This document shows positions 49,136-63,010 of a stretch of 64,000 nucleotides of DNA, piece after piece. A program made the translations under genes and the position numbers. Position 1 is the first letter of the stretch. Each line of letters begins with the position of its first letter. The notes under the pieces are model-generated. The model saw only the letters and a list, made by a program, of their open reading frames with translations, did not search any database and was not told the DNA's origin. Source of the stretch: Sipunculus nudus (taxonomy: Eukaryota > Annelida > Sipuncula > Golfingiida > Sipunculidae); assembly GCA_026874595.1 (NCBI GenBank), contig CM049318.1, forward strand, positions 34,929,956 to 34,993,955, given 5' to 3'.

Positions 49136-51174
49136 TTCGCATGCGAGTTCCTCTGTTTATGGCACCATTTAAAAAAAAGATTTTTTTATATATATTTTTT
49201 TCGTTTGGAAATTCGAGACGATTCACCTATGTAAGCCTACGATAATTTCGATAATAAGGTTCTCTGCAATTTAAGTGCTTACTTCTGAAATTATAAAACC
49301 GAAGACCATGGATATTATTTTGTCAAAGATGTGCAAGAAATGCAATATAGACTTTTCTTCAGCCAGTCATACGAGTTAAAACGCAAACAAGAATTCAAGG
49401 TCTTTAACAACAGACATTTTTTTTTCAAATAATGGCTATACTTGAAATTGAGTTATTGTGATATTACTGAAATAATGCAGGGAAATTTAACTTAATTGTC
49501 TGGTGAAAATTTGATAGATTATCTTTGACTTATTTTGATAAATATAAACATGCGTGAGCATAATACAAATTATTTTCTCTAAATTAATTACCTAACTTTA
49601 ATTGTGCGCTATACGGATCAGAAATAATTACCAATAAAGCCCTTCTTCGGAATCCGTTTTTTTTTCTTTGGTTAAATATCATGAACAAATAGATAATATA
49701 AAAAAATGCTAAAGATTCTTTATATTCCCTTTATAGTTCGGTAACATATACACAATGGACACTGTTGGGTACTCAGTGTTATCGTTTAAGATTCTACCCT
49801 CAACTTTCATAAAAAAAATTAAAATAGTTATTCAAACTATTATTCTTAAAAATATTATTCAGTTCTGATAAGAGTAATCTAATAATGCATGTGATAACTT
49901 CTCGGTTATAATTCATCTTTGGCTGACCTGTAAAATTTAATCGAATGTGACGGATTACAGAATGCAAAATAAGGCTTAGACAGTTAGTTATGTTTATTGT
50001 TTTCAATGGGAAACTTTGTCTGGATTATAAGATAAGCTTTTCTACTTTTATTACTGGCAGTTCTAATGCTGCATTAGGTCTCAGCTCGACCCATGTTCCA
50101 GAATTGGGGTGTCACAGAGGTCCATGTCTAATCCACACTTTCCTTTCATGGTATTATGAATATTTATCATTGGAGAGTCACCATATTTCACTTTAATGAT
50201 GTGTGCTTTCAAGTATATTTATTCACCGTTTTTCCCATGCAATGCCTATAGCGTATGTCTTCATTTTACGTCCGCCAGGAAGAATATGGTTGGCCGGATT
50301 CGGTTTGTGAGATTGTTACCTATAACAACTTAAAAAATAAATAAACAGATTTTGATTACATATTGTGGAGTGGTGATATGGTAAGAATGATTGAACTACC
50401 TATTAGATTTTAGAGGTATTCTGGATCCACAAAAAATGTAAGTATAAGGAATATTCGCCATTAAGAGATAAGGTAATACTTTATTGTCCCAGGACAGGGA
50501 GACACCGTCGTCATTTAATAGTATGAGAAAAGTACAAATTTCCAAACAAGGAGAAAGTTTGCCCTGCTCGTATGCACAGTTGTGACGTATTTTAGCCGCT
50601 TGTGTTCTGACAATCGGAGCTCTCCTGTGATGCAAGCATCAAATTGGTGAAACATGAACCATTACTCGCATATAAATAATATAGTTCGTAGGTTAACGGA
50701 TCAAACACCAAAGTATTACCAGGAATCTTTCATCATTACATCACTAGTGATCCTTGTTTTCGGTAGAAGATTGTCATTTATACACAATTTATACAAACTG
50801 ATACTTAAAAAGAATAAAGGAAAAGTGCAATGTAGTTAGACACTTCCATATAAGGTATTGCGTAATATACATTACCTCATTTTGGAATTGGCCCAAGGAT
50901 GACACAATATAACACAAATGTTTAACAAGTTATTGCGCTTCTAAAATATTTATACACAGACAAAAAGTAAAATTTAGGATTCCAGAAGAGTAACTATAAA
51001 ATAGGTTTAACAGCAGGTCATTCAATGCATGTTGTATATGGTCAAATATTCATTATTTTCTTAAAAGGATTTCTTGGAATGTCAAGAACTAATGTATTAA
51101 TGCACTAGAATTTAAAAGATGTCAACATCATCTCAAAAATACTTCTGATGGAAAAGGTTTAAAGAAAAAAGCCG
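49136..51174. other. Intergenic, no gene recognised
   Basis: No splice-supported exon; AT-rich. Nothing assigned. Confidence 0.5.
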
Positions 51175-52020
51175 GATATTTTATTAGTATCGTAATTAAT
51201 TCCTTAAACAACATAAACACAAAATACATTTTTTTATAATTATTTTTATCAATGACTTTTTCCGACTATTTGCAAGTATAATACAGTCTATTTGAAGTGA
51301 ATATGTCAAATATAAAGCGAGCTATAAGCATTTATATACACCTAGTCCCTTATCAAGGGAACCGGCCTGCGGATGCCATGCGCTATATATGAGGCGGTTA
51401 TCTTTTACAGGCTAAAAAAGGAAGATTATACCAATATAATCAATATTAACATTAATTAATCAATTGGACATACTTGGGGATCAAAAATACCTATGAGATG
51501 AAATCCCAGAGGGGTAGCACGATGACCCTTCCTAGCCTTTGGGCACTAAGCGTTTTCGCATAAATGAAAGCTTAGTTGTTAGGCAAACATAAGGAATGGT
51601 TCTCAGGCACTTTTTTTCAGAAATTAGTGCGGCCGAGCGGTATTTTATTTTTGGCCTTTTCGTGTTTCGATAAAAATGTCATATGATTAGGGAAAAGCTT
51701 GAAAATAACATTTTTTTGCTGAACAGGTAAAAGCACTACATAAATTGCATTATCTATCTTCTTGAAAGAAAGAAAAAAAAAAACAAAATAAAAATTTTTG
51801 ATGCTTGGGATAAAAATTGACCCTGGTGGGTCCTGTGATTCGTAACTTTTTTTGACCTTAAACGTCTGATTTATATTGCATTGAAATGACATGATATAAA
51901 ACAAAACTACTGGGATATTCGACTTTTCTATACATGTCCTGTAAATGCAGAATATGATTTGCTTGAAGTCATATTTCTATGCTTCGTGATACAAAATTAT
52001 GAATTTAAAACAAATCTCGT

Positions 52021-53166
52021 TTATAGCTTGGAGATCAGGTCTTGCACCGTTGACGTATGGTTCTCCCTCTGATCAGCAGATGGCGCCACGTGTGTGACAA
52101 GCATTTGCAGGGACTTCACGTCTTCCAAAGCATTGTGGGCTTCGTAATCCTTCTCCAAAATCTTCTTCACCAGTTCCTCTTGTTTATGCGATTTGTGGTC
52201 AGGGTATAACTTCCGGAACATCTTCAGGGTGTCTAAAACATCCTTTACACTCGCTGACAGTTTCTCCTCCATGTGGCAAGCGGCCAGGGCATTGTAGAGA
52301 ACCGGAAAGTCGAAACGATGTACGTTATGGCCGACCAAGGTGACCTCTTGACCCAGAAAATCGAAGAATTTGTTAAGTGCAGTCTTGATCCCTAATGCGT
52401 TGACCTCTTCGCCCTTAAAGTACATCTGACCGTCCTTGACCTCGATCCCTGTGACCTCTGATGCTTTGGGATGGATCGGCTTTTTGGGCATGACGTACTC
52501 GTTGAACTCACCCATTGGACCAACTGCAGCTATCTGTGTGATATGGGCAGTAGGTTCTGAAGGCCAAAACGAAATATTAAATATTGTATTTTTTCATTTT
52601 TTGGGTGTAAAAAATTGTGTTAGAAAACTTATATTGAAGCATCACCCAAAATAGATTCTTTTAATTCTACTATAGAACAGCAGGCCCCGCAGTCTTACTC
52701 TGCCCGAAAAAATTGGTAAGGTCGGTAATGATTAAATTATAATTTGTGATACATCTTGATATAAAAAGCACTCTTATAATTTGAGTGAACACAAAATACA
52801 AATATTTAAGTACACACAGCCCATCAGCCGTTTGTGTAATTTTATCAAATCCTAATAAGCTTTAGCTAAGGCGGGTAAAATCTTCAGTTTAACAATTTAC
52901 ACTTTCGTGTATTTGCATCCAAGAGATTAATCATGGTTAAGTTTTGTCTGAAGGTTGTGGTCTCACCGAGCCCTGTCGTTTCAAGGTCAAAGTAAACATC
53001 AATTTGTTTCAATGTGAGCTTTGTCTCCAGCTGTTCCGTTATTTGTTCAACCTCTCCCTCATCTTCCTTCTCACCTATATGTAATATTAAGAATAAGAAA
53101 TATGATTAATAAATATAAAAATAATTAAAATAATAATTATAATAACGATGAAACTACTACTACCAA

Positions 53167-53198
<32 letters not shown>

Positions 53199-53667
53199 TT
53201 ATTATTATTATTTTTTATTACTACCACTACTTCTAATAATAATAATAATAATAAAGAAAATTATAACAACAGAAATCTTAAATTGATGAAATAATATTTA
53301 ACAAGACAGATTGCGGATGCCGTCTGTGTAGTGAACAGGGAATTCATTTTCTTTAAACACTGTAAATACCAGATCCAGATTACCTGCTTACCTTCCGTAT
53401 ATGCATACGTAACGTAACGTATATGCATACGTATATAAAAATTGATGGAATCAAGCCAAGAGAATATAATATGTCCGATTAATATAGCTGCATACACATA
53501 GGTGACGTTACCGCATATACGCATATTTATTAATGGAATCACAGGCGTCCATTTTTATTCGCAAGCGTACCGAACAGTGATACGCATATATGGAATTCTT
53601 GCTTTACTTTATAATTACCTGGTTTGCTGGGTGTGGACGTCTGCTGTACTGGCCAATTCTCCGCCAT
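52021..53667 (-). CDS. DEDDh 3'-5' exonuclease, PML/PLEX9-like, copy D
   Basis: Exons 53667-53619, 53074-52967 and 52556-52021, 693 nt, 230 codons plus stop; GT-AG, phase 1. Starts AACATGGCGGAGAAT. N-terminal helical segment VEQITEQLETKLTLKQ (25-40), then motif I FDLETTGL (D46, E48), the VTGI turn, motif II VGHNVHRFDFPVL (D135), motif III AHNALEDV (H193, D198). It looks like the best-preserved representative: no motif position departs from B or A. One domain only, no signal peptide or membrane segment, so probably cytosolic or nuclear. Near-identical to C in the C-terminal half (DHKSHKQEELVKKILEKDYE is shared). Confidence 0.9.
53075..53255. repeat. (TAA)n/(TAC)n/(TTA)n tract beside exon 2 of copy D
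   Basis: Third instance of the intron 1 trinucleotide tract. Confidence 0.8.
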
Positions 53668-54610
53668 GTTGAGTCTGTGACCGTTGTTGCTTGTTTAATC
53701 AATTTGGAAAACCTGAATAACAGAACACGATTTCACACAGCTGCTATTAATGCACATGTGCTATCCTCAGTGTCTGTACTAGTAATACCGTGTGAACTAG
53801 AGAAGAGGGCTAGAGGTCGAATTATAAAAGGCATGAAAGTCGGTGCCCCTATATACGAAGGTACATTAACGTTTGTAGCATTGAAATCAACATATTTATC
53901 ATCAAAACAGTGTACGTTTTTTGCTCTAGATATACATTGTTAAATTCCGTTTCCATGTGAAACATGCACTTCCCATCGACCACTTAAGATCTAATTTTAT
54001 TTAATATATAGAATATTGTACAAACCATGTTTTAGTTGATGACAATATAATTGTATGGTTGTTCGTGAACATAACAGAAATTTGTATCATGCGATCGGAG
54101 CTTTTGGTTGCCATGGTTGCCCAATTTGTGTTTACATATACTGTTGCAGTGACGTCAACAACATACCCCGTATTATATATAAAACGCCCACGGTCACGCA
54201 CGCACGCATATGTATAAATATATATATAAATTTACTAATGACATTTTTAAAGCATATTTTAAATTGATCAGATAATATCAGAAGATTGCCTCTTTAGTCA
54301 AATGTGTCTCTAGACTGGTTCCAATCAATAAACTTTGTACTCCGAAGTGGATATATGTTCTAAGACTCAATCACATGCATGCTACATGCCACCTTAAAAT
54401 ATTTATGAATAAGTGACGCACAACAGACGACCTGAATTGTAACACATTTAAGGGCGCAATTTGATAGGGATTATTATTGAATACTAATTGTAGGTATCAC
54501 CTACAATTTTCGTATTATAATATTATGCGTTATGTGGTAGCGTATTGCGATACGTATCTTCATATATTTTCATTGTATTAATTTATATGAAAAATATATT
54601 TTCTTGTATA

Positions 54611-55532
54611 TACAACACATTAAATATGTTATTCATGCATTATCATATTAAGTATAATGACAGTTTGTTTTAATACGGCTTAATTATTCAGCATTTTCCT
54701 TTATGCCTTACATTCACAAGTACGAGCTTTCTGTCATTTATCAAGGCGTTGGCTATTTCGTGAATAATGAACAAGGCCTTTTTCAAAAAAGGTGTTAACA
54801 TTTTTCTGTATGTGTATTATTTACATCTGGATTTGATTGGCAGTTATGATTTCGGGTGCACTAATCAGGTGCAAGTTTATTCATTATACACGAAAAGAAA
54901 GAGCGGTTTGAAAGCGTACGTAGCTGCCAACCTCGTATAGCGCCATTTCTACCCTGTGGCATGTATACGGCCAGTTTACTGGATTTCAAGAGTGCCGTAA
55001 CGTCCTTCATCGAGGAACGTACTTTATAGAAGACTGGTAATCCGCTCTATTATTGGAAGAGAAGCAGAATTGAGCGGGGTGCAAGTCTTAACTTTACGGC
55101 TCAATCGGGATGCAAATATTTTCGTCATATCTGACAACGCCCCATGGCCTACTAGTACGCTGTCACTTGACATAAACAAGATCAATCATTAGATTTATTA
55201 GTGTACTTTCGAACAACACTTGAGCGAGAAAATACCTTTCAACTCAGCATATTGTAAAATCCTTCCGCAAGTTTGTTGAATTTCTGAATGCATGAACACA
55301 GGCATGGCTTGCACGTGTTACTACACGAGTTTGAAGACGTCTTCATTGTTTATTGCTATTATTTAAGAGGGAACATATAAATTATGAGAAATAACAAACA
55401 CGAAGTAAATATATTTTATTGAATGAAACATCCACATACGTAACTGAATTCCACGATGTTTATCATCGTAAGGGGACAGACCTTGCACGACGCAGCGTTG
55501 GCAGTCAGTCACTCAAACCGGCATATGGACAG
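54611..55532. other. Intergenic, no gene recognised
   Basis: No exon recognised. 55341-55445 is repeated at 56371-56475 (see findings). Confidence 0.5.
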
Positions 55533-56360
55533 TGTTACATTTGTCCCTGTGCAGGGATGTTCCATGTGTTGTTGACATTTGGTTCGTGTAGCACGCATAT
55601 TTCGTTGCCATGACAGCATCGCCTGGCCGAACCGGGCCGGCCCACGCGTGAACCTTAATGTGTAGAGACACGGGGTTCGTAGTTCTAGATGTTTCCTGTA
55701 ACGTGTGTGTACTATGTATTATATTAGATTCTTTGGATTGTTCGGGAAGTGTAAAGTTCTCGGCTTGTGGTGAGAAGTTATAAATAGGGGACTGTGTTTT
55801 AAAGCCGGGGGAGAGGTGAAAGAATACTCCACCGGACACAGAAGCGTGTAAGTCAGTTTGTGGGACCTATTCCGATAAGTGCGGCAATTATAGATTTTCT
55901 TCTGGATTTGTGACGGATCTTATATAGTCTTCAGTTTGCTTTCGGGATTTTGACAAGAACTTCACTTTGGGATTAAAGCGGATTGATTTTGTGAATAAAC
56001 TGGACTGTTATTCTCTGAGAAGATTTATGTGAATTGTTCATCTGAGTTATATGCTTTAAAGGACCTTTTGTCGCTGTGACAGTGGTGGTATCTAGGTACT
56101 GTGCACTTTGTTTATTTTACTGTGTGATTGTATTGCTTTGCTGTTATACTGCTTTTATACTGTGTAATTGTATTGATTTAGTGTATTGTAATGTTAGGGT
56201 TGAATAAATAATAGTTATTTGTTAACAAAAAACCACTGACTTCTGTATTAATTCCCTTAGACATTTCACGCTGCCTAGTGTTACAGAATCTTTATCTCCA
56301 TGACGAAGTTTATGTTCGTCACACATAAGTGATATGTTGATATTAGGTTCCGTGACAACA
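55533..56360 (+). mobile_element. Solo LTR (LTR 2)
   Basis: 828 bp, from TGTTACATTTGTCCC to GGTTCCGTGACAACA, related to LTR 1 (31849-31036, opposite strand). TATA box at about 55778-55786 (TTATAAATA) followed by GGGGACTGTGTTTTA; the downstream part shares AACAAAAAACCACTGACTTC and TTTCACGCTGCCTAGTGTTA with LTR 1. No coding region on either side. Confidence 0.6.
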
Positions 56361-58101
56361 GAATACGTCTCTCTTGTTTTATTTATATTATTTCAAAGAG
56401 AATAAATAAATTATGAGAAATAACAAATACCAAATAAATTTATTTTATTGAACGCTACGTCCATAAGTGAGGTTAGGATGACTCATCCCTTAGATTTCTA
56501 AATGTGATCTCCTTTTCTTAATATGAATCAGGTGTGGGGGGGGGGGGCATTTATTACCGGCGGGGCGCTTATTACGTCAATTACAGTAACTGAACGCATG
56601 TGGCAGTTCCTATTCTAGAAGTAGCAATTTAGGATGTGAATACAGCTGGACCACCCACGACGTACACATATACGCATTGCCGGCTGACCAGTCCACTACA
56701 TATCCACATATCTAATTACTAGTATAAGTAATATTGTAAAAACTTGTATGTGTGTTAGTCATAATTTAATGAACCGTGCCACTGTGAGCATTCACTCGTG
56801 AAAGCATCATGAAAGGCCCTACTGCATTATGGGAAAAGGGGGGGGGGGAGGGGGTTGGGCGCTATATATATCGCTATCTGCTTGCTGTATGCTTGCAATT
56901 TACACATACACATACAAACACAACCCGTTATTACTGTGTATCAAACCCTTACCAAGTTTATGCACACATATATGTTTACTTACCGTTAAATTTGGCCGCT
57001 GTTTACGGGATCTTTTCCCATGGAATAGATGCGTATATACATGGGTCATGTGTTCGTGATTAAGCTGTTACATACACTGTGCAAGTATGAGAAACTAGGT
57101 TTCCAGGTGGTTACACAGGATCACACAAGGCAAGTTATTATATAGAAAGCTACAGAGGGTCCTTGTAATGTTTATGTGTCGGTCCACTGAATGTGGGCCT
57201 ATATGTCATATAAGCTAATGTAAAGGTATACATGTACATCACTTGGAGAGTACATCTTCCATAAAGTGACACTGATACCGCCACCTAGGGCTTTAAAATC
57301 AGGGATGCTCTATGAGTATCATGTTTTATCTGCCTAGCTAGTTAAATAATAAAAATAAAAAATTATTTTATACAGCGTTAAACCACATGGATGCTATAAA
57401 ACGCTTTAACCATGTTACAATACATATAAAAAAGCCTAGCCCAGAAAGAATACGATGTGCTGTATAATAATAATTTCGCCAAGTACTTTAAAAAACTAAA
57501 TATTCAGTGATCATGTATCACTAAGAATTGCACACAGATATTCAACTAAAAACAAGATGATTTTAAAAATAACACACAATCAACAGCATCTATTGTATAT
57601 ATGGATTTTCAACTTTTTTGTTAAAATCGAATGTCGCTTTGGACTTTAAATGCTGATGTAGTTTAATCCATAAGCCAAGCCCAGAATAAACGCTCGTTTA
57701 ATATCTAAAGTTGATCTAATATTTAGATCGGTTAAGTCGGTTTAGATGAGACAGTGGCTTCAATACAGGGGGATGGGGGATATATATCCCCTTCTTTTTG
57801 GCAAGGAATGGGGGGGGGGGGGGGCAGGAGGGGGGGGGGGGAGGTCATGGTACTCATCCCCCGCTATACAGCGAATGATATTTTTATATTGCAAATGAAA
57901 TATATTAATATTTTTATAAATAAACTTTGGTTTCATTTATGAGTTTACTATGAAATATTATATCTAAACCTGATTTAGAATTAGCTTATATTGGAAATTT
58001 GATACCTTATTTTATAAAACCTTATAATTCATTGTAATATATTTGAATTGAGATTAAGTATATATATTTGAAATGTGTCATACACTACAGACGTTTAAAA
58101 A

Positions 58102-58136
<35 letters not shown>

Positions 58137-59689
58137 TGTGTGTGTGTGTCTTCAAGTCTTCCTCCCCTTGGAAAATAAATTGACGCCACTGAGATCACCT
58201 GACCTAAGGTACTTTGAAAGTACATAGGAAACTGTGAGCTTACCTTGATGTGCAGGGCCCCACCATGTATACATTTATATACCATCACACACATTACTCA
58301 ATACGCTTGTAGGATTTTTCCTACGGATAAAATAGAACAACACGGCAATTAAAATCTTATATCTCCAAATGGCAGAGGGGTCTGTCGGGATTTTGACTAG
58401 CCGTGACAAACACGACTCAGTTAGGACCCCCTACTGAGTCGTGACACAAGCCAAATTGAGAACCGCCCTGCAAGTCCATGCCACGCTTTATAAACAGTAT
58501 CTCCGCATACATTCAGCAGGCAAACAGACCACAGGCAGAAATCTCCCGTACATGCAGAACTATATACGAATATATTAGGTTATAACGGGATATTTCACAC
58601 ACATTGTAGGTGTCATTGGAGAGATAGGAAAGTTATTAAAAGGTCTAGTGGGTTTATTTGAAGTGACACGATACTTGTAAGCAATGAGGCGTTGTCAAAA
58701 ACGACGAAAATATTTGCATCCTCATGGGGCCTTATAATGCGATACTCAGAGTTAGATGTCCAGGCAAAGTCAGTGATCTGGCCATAATGGCAGAGGGCCG
58801 ATCTGGCGCTAGATTTTGACTCCGAGTCCTACATCACAGAAACACGCATAATTTAACTTTTAATCAAGGGGAGTTTGTAAAAGAATTACAGCTCTATCAT
58901 ATTGTTTGTACATCTAAAGGAATTAGAAAATGGTCAATATTTTAGCAGAAACATCTTTGTCTCAAAGGCAGGGCGTGCTATCGGTCAGCATATTCAGGTA
59001 CAATACGTATTGCGATATACTTAAAGGGATACCCGATACGGGTCATACGCATATTGACTATTGACGATAAGCTTCATTTTTGTGTATCGTTATTGATAAA
59101 AAGCCCTTCGGATAAAGTTTTTTGTTCATATATAAACAAATAAAAAAAAACGCAGTATTAGTACATTATCGCTCACACGCTCCAACTTGTAATGGAAGCA
59201 CCGAGAACTTTTTATACATTCCTCATTCAGCCGACCATACGACGATAAATGATCATATTTAAGATTTAAAAAGTTAATATAAGAACGCAGCTTAAGCTTT
59301 ATAAATGACTTACATTACAGTTTAGGTTAGAATTGTATGACTTGTATCTAGATTTGTGAGCATTTGTTTTTGTGTTTCATGTATTCGACGATACAGCACG
59401 CACAGCGTATCGGTAACCATATCGATGTGGCGAATCGATTTATAAGACCGCAAGTCATGTGACATAGTTAAGGTCAGTGGGGACACATACCCGCTATGGC
59501 CCTACTACACATTGCAGCCAGGCGGGCAGACAGATATCAGCACAGGCTGCAACTTGCATGATTGCATCTTTACATAGGCAACCACAGCCAGATTAGAAAT
59601 GAAGTGTCAAAGGAAGAGGATATGAATAAAATTCGCCCCCACTATCGGCCGCCGAACGTATCAAAACCTAGGCTGATGATCACATGATA
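56361..59689. other. Intergenic, no gene recognised
   Basis: Poly-G runs at about 56538-56549, 56840-56850 and 57808-57842, and a TA tract at about 58104-58132. No exon or repeat assigned. Confidence 0.5.
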
Positions 59690-59690
59690 G

Positions 59691-60190
59691 ATGCGGCTGC
59701 TTGCGGCATCAGTCGATCTACTTGCCAAACATGGTTTTACTTCAATTGAGGTATTATATCTGCTAGAAGCAGAAGATATCCCACCAAGAGCGGTCGCCTC
59801 CCTTCAGATTCAACCACAGCGAACGATACCACAGATTCCCGCCATGCGGCATGCGGCCCTACAGTCATCAACCACGCCAGCGGTCCGAGAACAACAACCC
59901 AATATGGCCTGAATGTCGGTGGGAAATCCAAGCTTCTCTGTGCCTGACGCAGCGATAAATACTGTGACAAATACCGGGAGGCTGGCATCAGGGGAAAAAG
60001 TATATACTACGGAAATTTTTGGACTGTACCAGCAGGCCCGGTGATCCAAACCAAGGAGAGAGGCCACCACCCGCTGCACCGGAAACCGGCGCCATTGTGG
60101 ACCAGCAACGCGATGACCGTCCCCATGGGACTTTAAGGATCTGATAACCGCACGGATTTACCAAGGAGCAGAACTGCTGCGGCAATAACA
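59691..60190 (+). pseudogene. Decayed retroelement ORF (gag-like), frameshifted
   Basis: Three short frames in order on + look like pieces of one protein: SVDLLAKHGFTSIEVLYLLE near the start (a SAM-like helical pattern seen in mollusc retroelement first ORFs), then EIFGLYQQAR ending about 60043, then DLITARIYQGAELL near 60139-60180. They are separated by stops and frame changes. No reverse transcriptase is present. The family assignment comes from general resemblance only. Confidence 0.4.
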
Positions 60191-60234
60191 GATCAACAAA
60201 GACCAGTGCTAATTGACTCTTTAGATTACGCACC

Positions 60235-60320
60235 CGTGTGGTTAAGACTTTGGACAGCGAGGATTGCGGTCAAAACGGGACGCTGTCCCACAAGCGTGTG
60301 TTCTTGAGTCCAGCTACCTC
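60235..60320 (+). repeat. Possible tRNA-like SINE fragment
   Basis: GTGGTTAAGACTTTGGACAG resembles a box A region and GTGTTCTTGAGTCC a diverged box B, about 45 bp apart. Too diverged for a functional tRNA. Confidence 0.3.
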
Positions 60321-60699
60321 ATCATTACGCCTAGCCCTTACAGGGCGTTGTTATTCACGTTTGCTACTTAACGTAACGTGTAATATAAAACGTGATTCCT
60401 ATTAGGCCTACCTATAAAGGTAACTCAATACAAGATCTTTAAACAAAGATAATAAATAAAACAGTTGGCCAGAGAGCCATAAATTAGTTAATTATATTAG
60501 TCAAGCCATTAATTTGCATTACCAGTTGGCAATACCTGTTCTAAGTGTTGCGACACAGCAAGAGCAAGTTTGATGGCTCTTTATGTGGGAGGAAATGAGT
60601 CTTAACCATTGCATCGTCTGGGTTAGTCTACACATTACGCCACCAAGCAACACTGTTCCTTAATCCTTACCATTTCAGGGGTTGCCGTTACATATAGGC

Positions 60700-61180
60700 T
60701 TCTGTTGTGGATACCATCCACGTCCGAGCGCAAGCCTGAGTCCAAGCTACCCGAGTCCCAGTTCATGCCTACCTTCTCCAAGCCATCCAGAACCTGAGTC
60801 TTGGTCAGAGTACAAACTCCTTCATATTAAAATAAATTCAAAATGAAAATTTGAGATTTCTATGGGTATTTTTCGCAAGTTTCCATGTGCTTTTTACTTA
60901 AGTGTTGAATTTTATTTAGTTAACGGTGCGTGCAGAGCTAAAGCTTGGTAGATATAGTCTTTTGCAATATTCTGTAAATAGCTCGCACATGTATAAAAGT
61001 CTAATAGTATGTGACATAATTTTATTTTATTCTCGACCTGAGAAGGATTCTGCCTGATATTTGTCGAGTCAAGGACCCAGAGTTCTAGTAAAATCCCGAG
61101 TCCAGGCCACTTTAGTCCAAGTCCGAGCATGAGTCGCTAAAAGTCTTACTCGAGTCCAAGTCCGGCCCCATGTCATATAT
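60700..61180. repeat. Degenerate GAGTCC-rich sequence
   Basis: GAGTCCAAG, GAGTCCCAG, GAGTCCAGG and similar words recur at about 60723-60800 and 61064-61170, separated by unrelated AT-rich DNA. Probably an old simple repeat. Confidence 0.4.
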
Positions 61181-61595
61181 CGCTGGTGTATTCCAGTTTC
61201 AGTAAAACAGTTTTTAAATACTGGCGGGCAAGACCAGGTTACCATTGTATGAACTACGGGTGACACTTGATTAAGCGCGGTTTAAACATCACCCATACCG
61301 CACTGTTTTACCACTTCCCTAATAAATACCTCGTGCGAATTTATTCATTATTCTGCAACGTACAACGTCGTCCCAATGATATATTTTACATGGAAATTAA
61401 AATATATTGTGTTGATCAAGATTGTATAATTTTAATGGATTGTTCCTTACGTGTTACCCGTAAAGTTGTTACAACCAAACCAACCAACGAACCATGAAGG
61501 AAACATAATACCTCCCTGGAGGAGTTTTAGACTACCAAAGGCCTTTCACGTCTGCTTGGTCACAGATCAAAACGTATTACCGACGGTTTAAAGTA

Positions 61596-61762
61596 CAGTA
61601 AAATCTCTCTTAATGACCATCTCGGTTTTGCGACCACCTCAAAATAACGCCACTTTCCCCGGTCCCAAATATTGTTTGCTACTTATATCACATCTCGTTA
61701 AGACGACTACCTCGAAAAAAATAAATCACTTCGATTGTAGCCGTAATTTTGAGTTTTCACTG
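61596..61762. mobile_element. 167-bp pogo/Tigger-like MITE
   Basis: Ends CAGTAAAATCTC and GAGTTTTCACTG are imperfect inverted repeats (10 of 12), bordered by TA on both sides. The interior, with GACCATCTCGGTTTTGCGAC, is typical of pogo-derived short elements. It lies 58 bp beyond the end of lipase 2. Confidence 0.55.
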
Positions 61763-61807
61763 TATATAAAATTGGTACAGATGGATACTTTGACAATGAC
61801 ATGAATG

Positions 61808-61813
61808 TTTATT
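61808..61813 (-). terminator. Poly(A) signal AATAAA for lipase 2
   Basis: Only six nucleotides separate the TGA stop (ends 61820) from this AATAAA on the minus strand. Confidence 0.55.
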
Positions 61814-61819
61814 GATCAC

Positions 61820-62944
61820 TCAGTGCTGACAGTATGGTGCGTTGGAGTTGACTTCCAGATAATATATGCCAGAAGAACCGTAAACGTCTGCTCCCCAGCC
61901 CATAGTGTGACATACACCTCCACAGGAAGAACAGGAGCTCTGAAAAATATATGAAAGTACATCACCAATACACCTGCAAATTAAAAAAAAAAACATGCCA
62001 TCATCTAATAATCAAGTTGCCTCACAACATGCCACTTGACCTGTGACATCACGAATTTTAAACAAGGCAACACCACCAGCATAGAGACTCGTTTGCGCTT
62101 CCTCTACGCACCCAGCAAAACAATAATATCGCAATATTTAGATCAAAGATCAAGTCAATTTGACCAATTTATAAAGGCTTGTTACCTATCCAGTTTACGT
62201 GACCTGTGACCTTGTTCATTCGACATGTGAAACGTTTCGCATACTGTGAACTTTAAACCTCGGGCACGTTGGATTAAACTGGTCCTCATTATTTTGGCGA
62301 CACCACAAGCAATCAAGATAGAAAAAAAAACCTTGCTATTACCGGCCGGGTGGTATTTTGGAGCAAAGTCTGTGCGCGACGGAAGATTGCTTATATACAG
62401 GGAGATGCAAAATATGTAAAAACGTAAAACATAAATAATTAGCACAGAAACGAATAAACAGGAAGTTAATACAGGTTTATATTATAAATTGCATGAAAAT
62501 ACATGCCAGGTACAGTAATATTACGGAAGAACCACATTTAATATATTTCAAAATAAGCATAAGTACATATAATACACCTTAAAGTACATTGAAAATACAT
62601 AAAAACTTAAGTTTTAGATGATATCTTTATAATATCCCATGAAAGAGTTTAAATTTAATTAGAGTATATCATTAGCGAGTATTAATAATAAATCAGACTG
62701 CATTTTATTGTATAAAACAACATGAAAACTAGAATACAGGCAGTTGGAAATGGACGAAATATATCTCCAAATTACAGGACGTAACTAAATGAGGTCATGA
62801 ATGTCTTCTGATATTTTTGGCATCAGAGATGAAATAAGTATCCCCAATTTCACCCTTAAATAGGCCTTTTCTATGGACCCCTATCTATTGTGACATGCAT
62901 TCTACATATTTAGTGAATACTGGAAACTAAGATGAATAAGAGTG

Positions 62945-63010
<66 letters not shown>

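Larger units (their letters stand above)
51175..54610. repeat. Segmental duplication, block 2 (holds exonuclease D)
   Basis: Second copy of 45010-48310. It has about 280 bp of extra sequence at 51583-51862 between matching flanks, so this part was gained here or lost in block 1. Confidence 0.75.
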
